Assembly: GCF_036786105.1 (NCBI RefSeq) | Contig: NZ_DAIQRQ010000002.1 | Span: 124,001 to 188,000 of the forward strand | Direction of reading: 5' to 3' | DNA: 64,000 bases | Source: Ohtaekwangia sp036786105 | Lineage (GTDB): Bacteria > Bacteroidota > Bacteroidia > Cytophagales > Cyclobacteriaceae | In this document: piece by piece, positions 9,409 to 17,935 of the stretch | Numbering within the stretch: position 1 is the stretch's first letter | Layout of the letters: the number at the start of each line of letters is the position of its first letter | Made by a program: the position numbers and the translations under genes | Notes under the pieces: model-generated | What the model was told of the DNA's origin: nothing | The model's database searches: none | Seen by the model: only the letters and a program-made list of their open reading frames with translations

Positions 9409-10137
9409 ATGTTTCGGTCTGTAAGGATTCCCATTTTATCGGTCTTGGCCGTAGTACTGGCGGTGGCTGCAAATGCGCAAACGCAAGACAGCTATACATA
9501 TTCCAAAGAATTTACCTGGGGAATCAACAAGAATACTTCCGGTGGGCTTATCGGCGGGCTGGTTTTCAAAAAAGCAAGAAAGAGAAGTGAACGAGTGCTG
9601 GAGACTTTCGGCCTTGAGATCATGAATGTGAAGCACCCGCAGGAGGTACGCACCAATTCCATTCAAACCGGTAACTTCTTCATTTTCGGCAAAAGCAATT
9701 ATCTCTATGCACTCCGTTTTCAATATGGTCGTGATCTGATTCTTTTCAAAAAAGCTCCGCAGCAGGGTGTGGAGATCAAAGCCGTTTTTGCAGCAGGCCC
9801 AACGTTAGGTATAGTGGCGCCTTACTATGTAGAATATGCGCGCAGCAATGATCTCGTTTCTAACTCGGTGCAATATCATCCCGGCATGGCGGCTGAAGAT
9901 ATACTGGGCACAGGAAGATTGTTTCAGGGAATAGGAGAGTCTAAGATTGTTCCGGGCGGAAATTTGAAAGCTGCAATCAACTTTGAATTGGGAACCACCA
10001 AAAGCCAGGTAACAGGTTTTGAAGCAGGCTTCCTGTTAGACGCCTATACCAAAACAATCGAGCTAATGCCTGAATCCAAAAATTACTCCGTGTTCCCTAC
10101 ATTGTTCATCACACTGTTTTACGGAAGCAGGAAATAA
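9409..10137 (+). CDS. Exported protein, probable outer-membrane beta-barrel, unknown function
   Basis: A 242-residue protein with a clear signal peptide (FRSVRIPILSVLAVVLAVAANAQ). I do not recognise the family. The mature sequence has alternating hydrophobic/polar strands with aromatic girdles (YLYALRFQYGRDLILF, VFPTLFITLFYGSRK) and ends on a strand with a terminal basic residue, suggesting a small eight- to ten-stranded barrel. The phrase FGKSNYLYALRFQYG and the repeated Gly-aromatic pattern fit outer-membrane proteins. GTG 9403 is a possible alternative start two codons upstream. It stands alone between the bacilliredoxin and aldo/keto reductase genes. Confidence 0.7.
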   Translation: MFRSVRIPILSVLAVVLAVAANAQTQDSYTYSKEFTWGINKNTSGGLIGGLVFKKARKRSERVLETFGLEIMNVKHPQEVRTNSIQTGNFFIFGKSNYLYALRFQYGRDLILFKKAPQQGVEIKAVFAAGPTLGIVAPYYVEYARSNDLVSNSVQYHPGMAAEDILGTGRLFQGIGESKIVPGGNLKAAINFELGTTKSQVTGFEAGFLLDAYTKTIELMPESKNYSVFPTLFITLFYGSRK

Positions 10138-10192
10138 ATCCTGAGCTCCTGTTAGCGCGATCATCCTTTATCTTCATAATCACAAAACTTCT

Positions 10193-11062
10193 ATGCAACG
10201 CAAGCAGCTTCATGCTAACGGCCCCGTTTTTTCCAGAATTATATCCGGTGCCTGGCGATGGAATTTACCGGAAACAACCGTTCATGCATTGATTGAAAGT
10301 TCGCTTGCCTGTGGCATCACTACATTCGATCATGCAGATATATATGGCGACCACAACAATGAAGCGATCTTCGGAAATATACTTCGCAAAGATCCATCGC
10401 TGCGCAGGAAGATGGAGCTCGTTACCAAGTGTGGCATCAAATTCCCTTCTGCTCACAGGCCTGCCAGCTGGGTAAAACATTATGATACCTCCAAAGAACA
10501 CATACGCTGGTCAGCAGAAAACTCACTGAAAACATTGGCCACAGATTATATCGATCTTCTCCTCATTCACAGACCAGACCCCTTATTGAACCCGGAAGAA
10601 GTAGCAGGCGCGTTCACGGCATTGAAGCAGAGTGGTAAAGTATTGCATTTTGGTGTTTCTAATTTTACACCCGCACAATTTGAAATGCTGCAGAGCTATC
10701 TGTCATTTCCGCTGGTAACAAATCAGATTGAAATTTCTCTAGCAACTCACGCACCGATGTTTGATGGTTCATTGGATATACTGATGAAACATCGCGTAGC
10801 CCCCATGGCGTGGTCACCTCTTGGTGGCGGCAAACTTTTGAAAGACGATGCTGCTGTATTTTCAAAGGCTGGTAAATATGCAGCTACCCAAACGCAGATG
10901 GCACTTGCGTGGCTATTGAAACATCCATCCGGTATATTCCCGGTGATTGGAACAACAAAGCCAGACCGCATCAGGGAGAGCGCAGATGCAATCAATATCC
11001 AGCTTGATCTCCAGGATTGGTTTGAGATGTTGAAGATCGTTCAGGGAAAAGAAATGCCTTGA
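10193..11062 (+). CDS. Aldo/keto reductase (YdhF-like)
   Basis: A 289-residue NADPH-dependent oxidoreductase with the (beta/alpha)8 aldo/keto reductase pattern. The catalytic tetrad can be placed: D46 and Y51 in FDHADIYG, K79 in LVTKCGIK, and H126 in LLIHRPDP. The coenzyme-binding C-terminal segment reads PVIGTTKPDRIRE. The WRWNLPE N-terminal region and single-gene setting resemble the YdhF group. Substrate unknown. It starts at ATG 10193 about 55 bases after the preceding stop; only a weak -7-like sequence (TATCTTCA) is visible upstream. Confidence 0.88.
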   Translation: MQRKQLHANGPVFSRIISGAWRWNLPETTVHALIESSLACGITTFDHADIYGDHNNEAIFGNILRKDPSLRRKMELVTKCGIKFPSAHRPASWVKHYDTSKEHIRWSAENSLKTLATDYIDLLLIHRPDPLLNPEEVAGAFTALKQSGKVLHFGVSNFTPAQFEMLQSYLSFPLVTNQIEISLATHAPMFDGSLDILMKHRVAPMAWSPLGGGKLLKDDAAVFSKAGKYAATQTQMALAWLLKHPSGIFPVIGTTKPDRIRESADAINIQLDLQDWFEMLKIVQGKEMP

Positions 11063-11261
11063 TGCTGCGCGATTTTTTACCAGGCGATGTGTGTTGGAAA
11101 AGCGTACTATTCAGTTGGAAGAATACTAAGAAATCGCATACTTTTAATCCTGGCAAAAGAAAGCGAACCCAATCCGGTAGCACACGTAAAGTAAAGCATG
11201 GCAATGTTTCAGAAATGATGGGGCAAACAGCGGGATAAGATGTTATAATTCTTTTTCCCAT

Positions 11262-11292
11262 TTGACCGGAAACATTCAGCAGAGCATTTTTG
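11262..11292 (+). promoter_or_regulatory. Probable promoter for uvrA
   Basis: TTG (11262-11264), 20 bases, then CATTTTTG (11285-11292; one mismatch to TAnnTTTG), 25 bases before the uvrA ATG. No SOS-type operator is recognised. The rest of the 255-base gap before uvrA holds no supported gene. Confidence 0.45.
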
Positions 11293-11317
11293 TATTCCTC
11301 TTATTGCAAAGTTTATC

Positions 11318-14164
11318 ATGGCGAAAGCAGCAGAAAAGAAAGCGATTGACCTGACAGGTCATGAAAATATTGAAGTGATCGGTGCAAGAGAGCACAACCT
11401 CAAAAACATCAACGTAGAATTTCCGCGTAACAAGCTGGTGGTAATTACCGGTATTAGTGGCAGCGGTAAATCTTCACTGGCATTTGATACAATCTATGCA
11501 GAAGGGCAACGCCGCTATATGGAGAGCTTTTCTGCTTATGCACGTAGCTTCCTGGGCAATCTGGAACGACCGGATGTTGACAAGATCAATGGTTTGAGCC
11601 CGGTGATTTCCATAGAACAGAAAACCACTTCACGCAATCCACGATCAACAGTAGGAACCGTAACGGAGATATACGACTTTATGCGCCTGCTATATGCGCG
11701 CGCTGGAGAAGCATTTTCGTATCTCTCAGGCGAGAAAATGGTACGCCAGTCTGAAGAGCAGATACTCGATGCTATACTTCAGAATTTCAAAGGAAAGAAA
11801 CTTGTGCTGCTGGCTCCCATTGTGAAAGGACGCAAAGGCCATTACCGTGAGTTATTCCAGCAGATACGGAAGTCAGGCTATACAAAAGTGCGTGTGGACG
11901 GTGAGTTGCAAGACATCACCGCGAAGATGCAGGTGGACCGTTACAAGATTCACGACATTGAAGTGGTAATCGACCGCATCGTTGTAGATGCGAAAGATCG
12001 TCATCGTATAGGACAGTCAATAGCCAAATCGCTCAAGGAAGGTAAAGGCGTTATCATGGCCATGGAAGAAAATGGTAAGGTGCATCACTTCTCCAAATTC
12101 CTCATGGACCCTAAAACAGGATTGTCGTACGATGAACCTGCTCCCAATGTGTTCTCCTTCAACTCACCGTATGGTGCTTGTCCTGTTTGCAATGGTTTAG
12201 GACAAATTGAAGAGATCACGGAAGAATCAATTATACCCGATAAAAAATTAAGCATTAGCCGCGGAGGCTTTCTGCCACTGGGAGAGTATCGCGACATCTG
12301 GATCTTCAAAAAAATTGAAGCGATACTAAAGCGATATAAATTAACGCTCACAACGCCTATCAAAGAATTTCCAAAGGAAGCATTAAAGGTGCTGCTCTAT
12401 GGCGATGATGAACCGGTAGCAGTGGCCTCTGTAAAATATCCTGGCACAGAATGGAATACGCGCTTCGAAGGCATTATCAACTTCCTGGAAAAACAACGCG
12501 ATGAAGGTTCAGAGGCCATTAAGAAATGGGTAGAAGATTTTACCATCATCAAGAAGTGCCCCGAGTGTAATGGTGCACGTCTGAAGAAAGAATCGCTGCA
12601 CTTCAGGATCGACAATAGAAATATAGCCGAGCTTGCCGAGTTGGATATACTGGCACTGCAAAAGTGGTTTGAGGGATTGGAGAAGCGCCTTAATGAAAAG
12701 CAACGTGTAATCGCTACCGAAGTATTGAAAGAGATACGCAAGCGCATTGGCTTTCTGCTGGATGTGGGATTGGATTATCTCAACCTTAATCGCCCGATAC
12801 GCACATTGAGTGGAGGAGAGTCGCAACGCATTCGCCTGGCAACACAGATCGGTACACAGCTGGTGGGAGTGCTATATATACTTGATGAACCCAGCATTGG
12901 TCTGCATGCACGCGACAATGTGAAACTTATCAAAGCATTGAAAGATCTCCGCGATATAGGCAACAGCGTAGTGGTGGTGGAGCATGATAAAGACATGATG
13001 CTTGAATCAGACTATATCCTGGATATAGGCCCGGGTGCCGGAAGACACGGAGGACATGTAGTAGCAGCTGGCGATCCTAAAACATTTATTGCCAATAACA
13101 GCACCACCGCTAAATTTCTCAGCGGAAAAATTTCTATTCCGTATCTGAAGGAAAGAAGAAAAGGCTCAGGTGAAAAAATAGTATTGGCGGGTGCCTCCGG
13201 TAATAATCTGAAAGATGTAACGCTGGAGATTCCACTGGGAACGCTCACCTGTATAACCGGTGTATCAGGCAGCGGTAAGTCTACACTGATACACGAAACT
13301 CTTTTCCCGATACTGAATCGTCATTTTTATAATTCGCGAACAGAGCCACTCGAACACGAGAAGATCGAAGGACTCGAGCACATCGATAAAGTTATAGAAG
13401 TAGATCAATCGCCTATCGGCAGAACACCACGTTCCAATCCGGCTACGTATACAGGTGTATTCAGCGATATACGCGATCTCTTTGCACAGATGCCCGAAGC
13501 AAAAATACGTGGGTATAAAACAGGACGTTTCTCCTTTAATGTAAAAGGAGGACGCTGCGAAACATGCGAAGGAGCTGGGCTTCGCCTTATTGAAATGGAG
13601 TTCTTGCCCGATGTACACGTGCCCTGCGAAACATGCAAAGGCAAACGCTATAATCGGGAAACACTCGAAGTACGCTTTAAAGGTAAATCCATCAGCGATG
13701 TGCTCGACATGACGGTAGAGGAAGCGATATCATTCTTCGAGAATCAACCGAAGATACTCCGTAAGATACAAACGCTGGGTGAAGTAGGATTAGGGTATAT
13801 TTCACTCGGTCAGCATGCCACTACACTTTCAGGAGGCGAAGCGCAGCGTGTAAAACTGGCTACGGAACTCTCGAAGCGAGATACCGGTAAGACATTTTAT
13901 ATACTGGACGAGCCAACAACCGGTTTGCATTTTCAGGACATAGCACACCTGCTCGATGTATTACAGAAGCTTGTCGATAAAGGCAACACTGTACTAGTGA
14001 TTGAACACAACCTCGATGTGATCAAAGCATCAGATTATATTGTCGATCTTGGCCCTGAAGGAGGAGCGAAGGGAGGAAAGATCATTGCTAAAGGAACACC
14101 TGAAGAAGTGGCCAAGAGCAACCAAAGCTACACCGGTAAATTCCTGAAAGCAGAATTGAATTAA
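11318..14164 (+). CDS. uvrA: Excinuclease ABC subunit A
   Basis: Full-length UvrA (948 residues), the dimeric ATPase that finds bulky DNA lesions and loads UvrB in nucleotide excision repair. Two ABC modules are evident: Walker A GISGSGKSS at 45-53 with signature LSGGESQRIRLA at 497, and Walker A GVSGSGKST at 648-656 with LSGGEAQRVKLA at 837. The insertion/zinc modules are seen as C288/C291 with C414/C417, and C747-x2-C750-x19-C770-x2-C773, the zinc finger important for damage recognition. The C-terminus is complete. uvrC lies about 11 kb downstream on the other strand; uvrB is not here. Confidence 0.98.
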   Translation: MAKAAEKKAIDLTGHENIEVIGAREHNLKNINVEFPRNKLVVITGISGSGKSSLAFDTIYAEGQRRYMESFSAYARSFLGNLERPDVDKINGLSPVISIEQKTTSRNPRSTVGTVTEIYDFMRLLYARAGEAFSYLSGEKMVRQSEEQILDAILQNFKGKKLVLLAPIVKGRKGHYRELFQQIRKSGYTKVRVDGELQDITAKMQVDRYKIHDIEVVIDRIVVDAKDRHRIGQSIAKSLKEGKGVIMAMEENGKVHHFSKFLMDPKTGLSYDEPAPNVFSFNSPYGACPVCNGLGQIEEITEESIIPDKKLSISRGGFLPLGEYRDIWIFKKIEAILKRYKLTLTTPIKEFPKEALKVLLYGDDEPVAVASVKYPGTEWNTRFEGIINFLEKQRDEGSEAIKKWVEDFTIIKKCPECNGARLKKESLHFRIDNRNIAELAELDILALQKWFEGLEKRLNEKQRVIATEVLKEIRKRIGFLLDVGLDYLNLNRPIRTLSGGESQRIRLATQIGTQLVGVLYILDEPSIGLHARDNVKLIKALKDLRDIGNSVVVVEHDKDMMLESDYILDIGPGAGRHGGHVVAAGDPKTFIANNSTTAKFLSGKISIPYLKERRKGSGEKIVLAGASGNNLKDVTLEIPLGTLTCITGVSGSGKSTLIHETLFPILNRHFYNSRTEPLEHEKIEGLEHIDKVIEVDQSPIGRTPRSNPATYTGVFSDIRDLFAQMPEAKIRGYKTGRFSFNVKGGRCETCEGAGLRLIEMEFLPDVHVPCETCKGKRYNRETLEVRFKGKSISDVLDMTVEEAISFFENQPKILRKIQTLGEVGLGYISLGQHATTLSGGEAQRVKLATELSKRDTGKTFYILDEPTTGLHFQDIAHLLDVLQKLVDKGNTVLVIEHNLDVIKASDYIVDLGPEGGAKGGKIIAKGTPEEVAKSNQSYTGKFLKAELN

Positions 14165-14212
14165 TATACTATATCTTTCGGGAAGAAGAAAGACACCAAT
14201 CAAAGAGTGACT

Positions 14213-14461
14213 ATGAGTGCTACTATTCGTCAGTATCTTTTCGGGGCGATTTTTTTTGCTGTGGGTATTTACCAACTATACCGGAATGATTTCCTGGAGG
14301 CAGCACTTTACCTGTTGGCGGCATTATCGTTCGTGTTCAACACGCTGGCAACGGAGCCTAAATTGTTGGCCTACAAGAAAATGCTGGTAATTATAACCTG
14401 GTCGCTGATCATCATTACCGCCCTGGTGTTTCTGTATGTGCTCCAGTTCAAATTCCTGTAA
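14213..14461 (+). CDS. Small two-helix membrane protein, unknown
   Basis: An 82-residue protein with two or three hydrophobic segments (YLFGAIFFAVGIYQLY, FLEAALYLLAALSFVFNTLA, LVIITWSLIIITALVFLYVL). The start ATG 14213 follows GTG 14207 in the same frame; either is possible. It begins about 50 bases after uvrA and ends about 80 bases before the LytS-type kinase. No family recognised; the length, composition and intact frame support a real inner-membrane protein. Confidence 0.65.
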   Translation: MSATIRQYLFGAIFFAVGIYQLYRNDFLEAALYLLAALSFVFNTLATEPKLLAYKKMLVIITWSLIIITALVFLYVLQFKFL

Positions 14462-14515
14462 AGCCCTGCTTCTGCCATCCACATAAATCCTGCATCCGCA
14501 AGGGAGCGATTTCAG

Positions 14516-14523
14516 TACCTTTG
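14516..14523 (+). promoter_or_regulatory. -7 box for the LytS/LytTR operon
   Basis: TACCTTTG is an exact TAnnTTTG match ending 15 bases before ATG 14539. No TTG is found at the usual -33 spacing. Confidence 0.5.
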
Positions 14524-14538
14524 AAGTTGAAATTTTAA

Positions 14539-15603
14539 ATGGTCAACAAGCATAGACTATATTGGACATTGCAGATAGGCGGATGGTTGCTATACGCATT
14601 CATCCAGATCGGCTCCAGCGTTCTGGCGGCAGCCGGCGATGTTACGCCCAGGCGCATTATATTCCTGATGGTGGAGGCCATGCTTTGCCTGTTGATTACA
14701 CACCTCTTCAGAGGTTTTTTGATTCGCTGGAAGTGGCTTTACCTTTCCATGCCCAAGCTCATACCGAGTATACTCATTGCGGTATTTGTTATGGGCGTTA
14801 TAGTATACTTCCTCCGTATACCAGTAAACCTGGTGCTTGGCAGATTGTTTGACCCCATTGTTGCATTCGATCCGTCACAAATTGTTGGGCAGTCGTTTTT
14901 CTATGCCATTGTGTTCTTCCTGTGGTCACTTTTTTACTTTATATACCATTACTTCGATCGCTATAATAAATCATTGAAGTACGAGGCTTCCATGATCGAA
15001 ATAGAATTGAATAACCTCAAATCGCAGCTTAATCCGCATTTTATTTTCAATGCGCTCAACAGTATTCGGGCGTTGGTAGATGAGAATCCGTCTAAATCGA
15101 AACAGGCTATTAATCAGCTTTCCAATATTTTGCGTAACAGCTTGGCGTCTGACAAAAAAGGCTTGACTAAATTTGATGATGAACTACGAATGGTGAAAGA
15201 CTATCTTGGCCTTGAGAGTATACGTTTTGAGGAACGACTGAAGACTGAGTTTGATATTCACCCCCTGTCATACGGTTTTCTGGTGCCACCACTAATGATT
15301 CAAACACTTGTAGAAAATGGCATCAAACATGGCATATCCAAGCTCACGAAAGGTGGCATGATACAAGTAAAAACGTATGTAGATAATGATCGCATGAAGA
15401 TCCACATTCGAAATACTGGACACCTGGTAAATGGAGCCAAGCGAAGTAAAACAGGGCTTGGACTGAAGAATACAACGCAGCGTCTTAAGCTTATTTATGG
15501 AGATGAAGCGTCTTTCCGTATTGTAAATGAAAACGATAATTTTGTACTTACTGAAATCATAATTCCTCAACACATCACTTATGAGAGCATTAATCGTGGA
15601 TGA
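14539..15603 (+). CDS. LytS-type membrane histidine kinase
   Basis: A 354-residue kinase of the His_kinase (PF06580) family. Four transmembrane helices fill about residues 10-140 (for example LLITHLFRGFLI, LIPSILIAVFVMGVIVYFL, FFYAIVFFLWSLFYFIYHY). The phospho-acceptor block is NLKSQLNPHFIFNALNSIR with H167. The ATPase end has LVENGIKHGISK and GLGLKNTTQRL. It shares 23 bases with the following LytTR regulator, so the pair is translationally coupled and works as one two-component system. The signal is unknown; the short loops leave little extracellular sensor, suggesting membrane-state or intramembrane sensing. Confidence 0.94.
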   Translation: MVNKHRLYWTLQIGGWLLYAFIQIGSSVLAAAGDVTPRRIIFLMVEAMLCLLITHLFRGFLIRWKWLYLSMPKLIPSILIAVFVMGVIVYFLRIPVNLVLGRLFDPIVAFDPSQIVGQSFFYAIVFFLWSLFYFIYHYFDRYNKSLKYEASMIEIELNNLKSQLNPHFIFNALNSIRALVDENPSKSKQAINQLSNILRNSLASDKKGLTKFDDELRMVKDYLGLESIRFEERLKTEFDIHPLSYGFLVPPLMIQTLVENGIKHGISKLTKGGMIQVKTYVDNDRMKIHIRNTGHLVNGAKRSKTGLGLKNTTQRLKLIYGDEASFRIVNENDNFVLTEIIIPQHITYESINRG

Positions 15604-16303
15604 CGAGCGCCTGGCGCGCAAAGAATTAATGAAATTATTGGAGGACCACCCGATGATTGAGGTTGTTGGGGAAGCAGCCAACGCAGATGAAGCAACACAA
15701 CTTGTAAATGATCTGAATCCGGATCTGCTATTTCTAGATATTCAGATGCCGGGTAAAACAGGATTTCAACTCCTGGAAGAGTTAGATGGTGTGCCACTGG
15801 TGGTATTCACCACTGCGTATGATGAATTTGCCTTGAAAGCCTTTGAAGTAAATGCACTGGATTACCTCCTGAAACCGATACAGCCCGAGCGCCTTGCTGA
15901 AACCGTTTCGAAGCTTGCAGAGAAAGAGCGTGCAAAGACCGTGGCAATGCGTGGCCCTGAAAAGAAACTCGGTCTCAATGACCAGGTGTTTGTAAAAGAT
16001 GGTGACCGTTGTTGGTTTGTAAGCCTCTCCAATGTTCGCCTTTTTGAATCCGATGGCAACTATATCAAAGTATATTTTGATGCAAATCGTCCCATGATTC
16101 ACAAATCATTGAACGCACTCGATGAGAAACTGGATGAACGCGCATTTTTCCGGGCAAGCCGCAAGCATATCGTAAATCTGAGCTGGGTAGAAGGCATAGA
16201 ACCCTGGTTTAACGGAGGCCTGATGGTAAAGCTGCGTGGTGGTGATAAGGTGGAGGTAAGCCGTAGGCAAGCGGCTAAATTCAAAGACATGATGAGTCTC
16301 TGA
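15581..16303 (+). CDS. LytTR-family response regulator
   Basis: A 240-residue regulator: an N-terminal receiver (DDERLARKEL acidic pair, phospho-acceptor D53 in LLFLDIQMPGK, the conserved T in FTTAYDEFALKAF, K in YLLKPI) and a C-terminal LytTR DNA-binding domain (from about 135, with FFRASRKHIVNL and KVEVSRRQAAKFK). It overlaps the kinase gene by 23 bases. It ends 9 bases from the convergent stop of the TerB-like gene. Targets are unknown; LytTR proteins bind paired short direct repeats. Confidence 0.95.
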   Translation: MRALIVDDERLARKELMKLLEDHPMIEVVGEAANADEATQLVNDLNPDLLFLDIQMPGKTGFQLLEELDGVPLVVFTTAYDEFALKAFEVNALDYLLKPIQPERLAETVSKLAEKERAKTVAMRGPEKKLGLNDQVFVKDGDRCWFVSLSNVRLFESDGNYIKVYFDANRPMIHKSLNALDEKLDERAFFRASRKHIVNLSWVEGIEPWFNGGLMVKLRGGDKVEVSRRQAAKFKDMMSL

Positions 16304-16312
16304 TATAGCGGT

Positions 16313-16681
16313 TTACGCCAGTACGAGTTCGATTAATTCTTTTTGCACATTCCAGTCTTTCGCCAGCTTGAGCATGGCGGTGGCTTCCATTTCTGTTACG
16401 TAGCCTTTCAGATTGTTGGCCTGCCATACCATGTTGATTAACTCAATGCGTTTTTCTTTTTGGTAATCACCAATAATGTTATTGAGAAATTCGCGTGCGC
16501 GGTCAAAGGCAGTGACATAGTCTTCGGCGATAAAATCAAGCGCCCAGGCATATTCTACGTGTGCATCCAGCTCCAAGGCTGTTTTATCAAGATCTTTCTT
16601 CTCTTCATCATCAAGCCCGTGGTAGTAAAAAATTACAGACTTGAGTAGCATGAACACTTTCTTCTCTTCGGAGGATTTCAT
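16313..16681 (-). CDS. Small all-helical protein, possibly TerB-like
   Basis: A 122-residue acidic, helix-rich protein. The pattern of regularly spaced acidic residues and the end motif GYVTEMEATAMLKLAKDWN resemble TerB-fold proteins (tellurite-resistance B-like, mostly of unknown role), but similarity is weak by eye. No signal peptide or membrane segment. It lies 57 bases downstream of hemW's stop coordinates but is read in the same direction after it, so the two could share a transcript. Confidence 0.65.
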   Translation of the reverse strand: MKSSEEKKVFMLLKSVIFYYHGLDDEEKKDLDKTALELDAHVEYAWALDFIAEDYVTAFDRAREFLNNIIGDYQKEKRIELINMVWQANNLKGYVTEMEATAMLKLAKDWNVQKELIELVLA

Positions 16682-16737
16682 TTTTGGGTCGAAAGCATGA
16701 AAAATACGAAACTTCCTTGAGCTTGAACGACAATCAG

Positions 16738-17868
16738 TTACTGAATCAAAAATAAATCTGAGGCAATCTTGTCTGCTAGCAGTCTGCCCGCTTTTGTTAA
16801 TACCAGTACGTTATTTTCAAGTGTAGCAAATTTCCGTTCGAGCAACGAATCGATGTACGCACGATGATCAAATATCAAATCATAACCATATAATGTTTTC
16901 AGTTTTTTCAGATCAGCGCCCCATTGTGTGCGCAGTGTGGTCAATAAAAAATCATTGATCTTGTCTTCAGCGGTCAACTCTTCCAGTGTAAAAGGAATAA
17001 TATTGCGTCTAATGCTTTCGATGTACCGGTGGTTGTTGTTGATGTTGTATTGTCGGCTGCGCTCGTTATATGAATGTGCACTAGGCCCGATACCAAGGTA
17101 TTGCTCCTGCTTCCAGTAGCTGCTATTGTGCTTCGATTCAAAGTCAGGTTTAGAGAAATTTGAGACTTCATATTGGGCAAACCCTGCATCTTCCAGCTCA
17201 GCCACCAGAATCTCCAGTTGTGTGGCAGTTGTTTCGTCTTCTGTAATCTTCAGTTTTCCTGCCGCTGCCCAACGACCAAAAACAGTTTTGTCTTCAATGG
17301 TAAGTGAGTACGATGAAATGTGTTCCGGATGAAGATGCAATGCTCGCTGAATGTTCTGTTTCCAGAGCGCATTGTCCTGATCCGGAATAGCATAGATCAA
17401 GTCTATACTGATGTTATTGAACCCGGCTTGACGAGCTTCTTCCACACATGCCGTTGCTGCACGACTGTCGTGAGCTCGATTCAAAAATTTCAATACTTGG
17501 TCGTCAAAAGATTGTATACCAATACTTAACCGATTAATACCAGCAGCGCGAAGCTTACTCAAATGAGATATTGAAAGATCATCGGGGTTTGCCTCCAACG
17601 TAATTTCTGTCTGTGGATTAACGCGGAAATTTTTATAAATAGTATCCATTATCAACTGCAATTCATCTTCCGACAACAGCGATGGAGTCCCTCCGCCAAA
17701 ATAGATCGTGTTGATCACATCGTTGCCCAGGTATTCTTTCCGAAGCACCAGCTCTTGCGCCAGGGCCTGCACTAGCTCATGCTTTCGCTGAAGATTGGTA
17801 GAGAAGTGAAAGTCGCAGTAATAGCAGGCTTGTTTGCAAAAAGGAATATGTAAATAAATTCCGGCCAT
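16738..17868 (-). CDS. hemW: Radical SAM family heme chaperone HemW
   Basis: A 376-residue radical SAM protein with the cluster motif CKQACYYC (C11, C15, C18) near the N-terminus after AGIYLHIPF. The motif FGGGTPSLL and the segment IGIQSFDDQVLKFLNRAH match HemN/HemW. It lacks the longer N-terminal arm that true coproporphyrinogen dehydrogenase (HemN) carries, and this start with PF-C-x3-C-x2-C is the HemW form. HemW binds heme and is thought to deliver it to respiratory enzymes. It is transcribed divergently from the DUF4271-hemD pair across a 67-base spacer. Confidence 0.93.
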   Translation of the reverse strand: MAGIYLHIPFCKQACYYCDFHFSTNLQRKHELVQALAQELVLRKEYLGNDVINTIYFGGGTPSLLSEDELQLIMDTIYKNFRVNPQTEITLEANPDDLSISHLSKLRAAGINRLSIGIQSFDDQVLKFLNRAHDSRAATACVEEARQAGFNNISIDLIYAIPDQDNALWKQNIQRALHLHPEHISSYSLTIEDKTVFGRWAAAGKLKITEDETTATQLEILVAELEDAGFAQYEVSNFSKPDFESKHNSSYWKQEQYLGIGPSAHSYNERSRQYNINNNHRYIESIRRNIIPFTLEELTAEDKINDFLLTTLRTQWGADLKKLKTLYGYDLIFDHRAYIDSLLERKFATLENNVLVLTKAGRLLADKIASDLFLIQ

Positions 17869-17879
17869 AAAATCAGGTG

Positions 17880-17911
17880 CAAACTTACCAGCATTTCCGA
17901 TATCAGACCAA
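17880..17911 (-). promoter_or_regulatory. Promoter for hemW
   Basis: Minus strand: TTG (plus-strand CAA at 17909-17911), 21 bases, then TAAGTTTG (plus coordinates 17880-17887), an exact match, 11 bases before the hemW ATG. Confidence 0.65.
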
Positions 17912-17920
17912 TTCTGATAT
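17900..17920. promoter_or_regulatory. Inverted repeat between hemW and DUF4271-hemD, possible operator
   Basis: ATATCAGA (17900-17907) and TCTGATAT (17913-17920) form a perfect 8-base dyad around CCAAT. It covers the -33 TTG of the hemW promoter and touches the -7 box of the divergent gene, so a bound dimer could affect both directions. Confidence 0.45.
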
Positions 17921-17925
17921 TTTTG
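17918..17925 (+). promoter_or_regulatory. -7 box for the DUF4271-hemD operon
   Basis: TATTTTTG, exact TAnnTTTG, 10 bases before ATG 17936. No TTG at the usual spacing. Confidence 0.45.
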
Positions 17926-17935
17926 AGACTTTCTT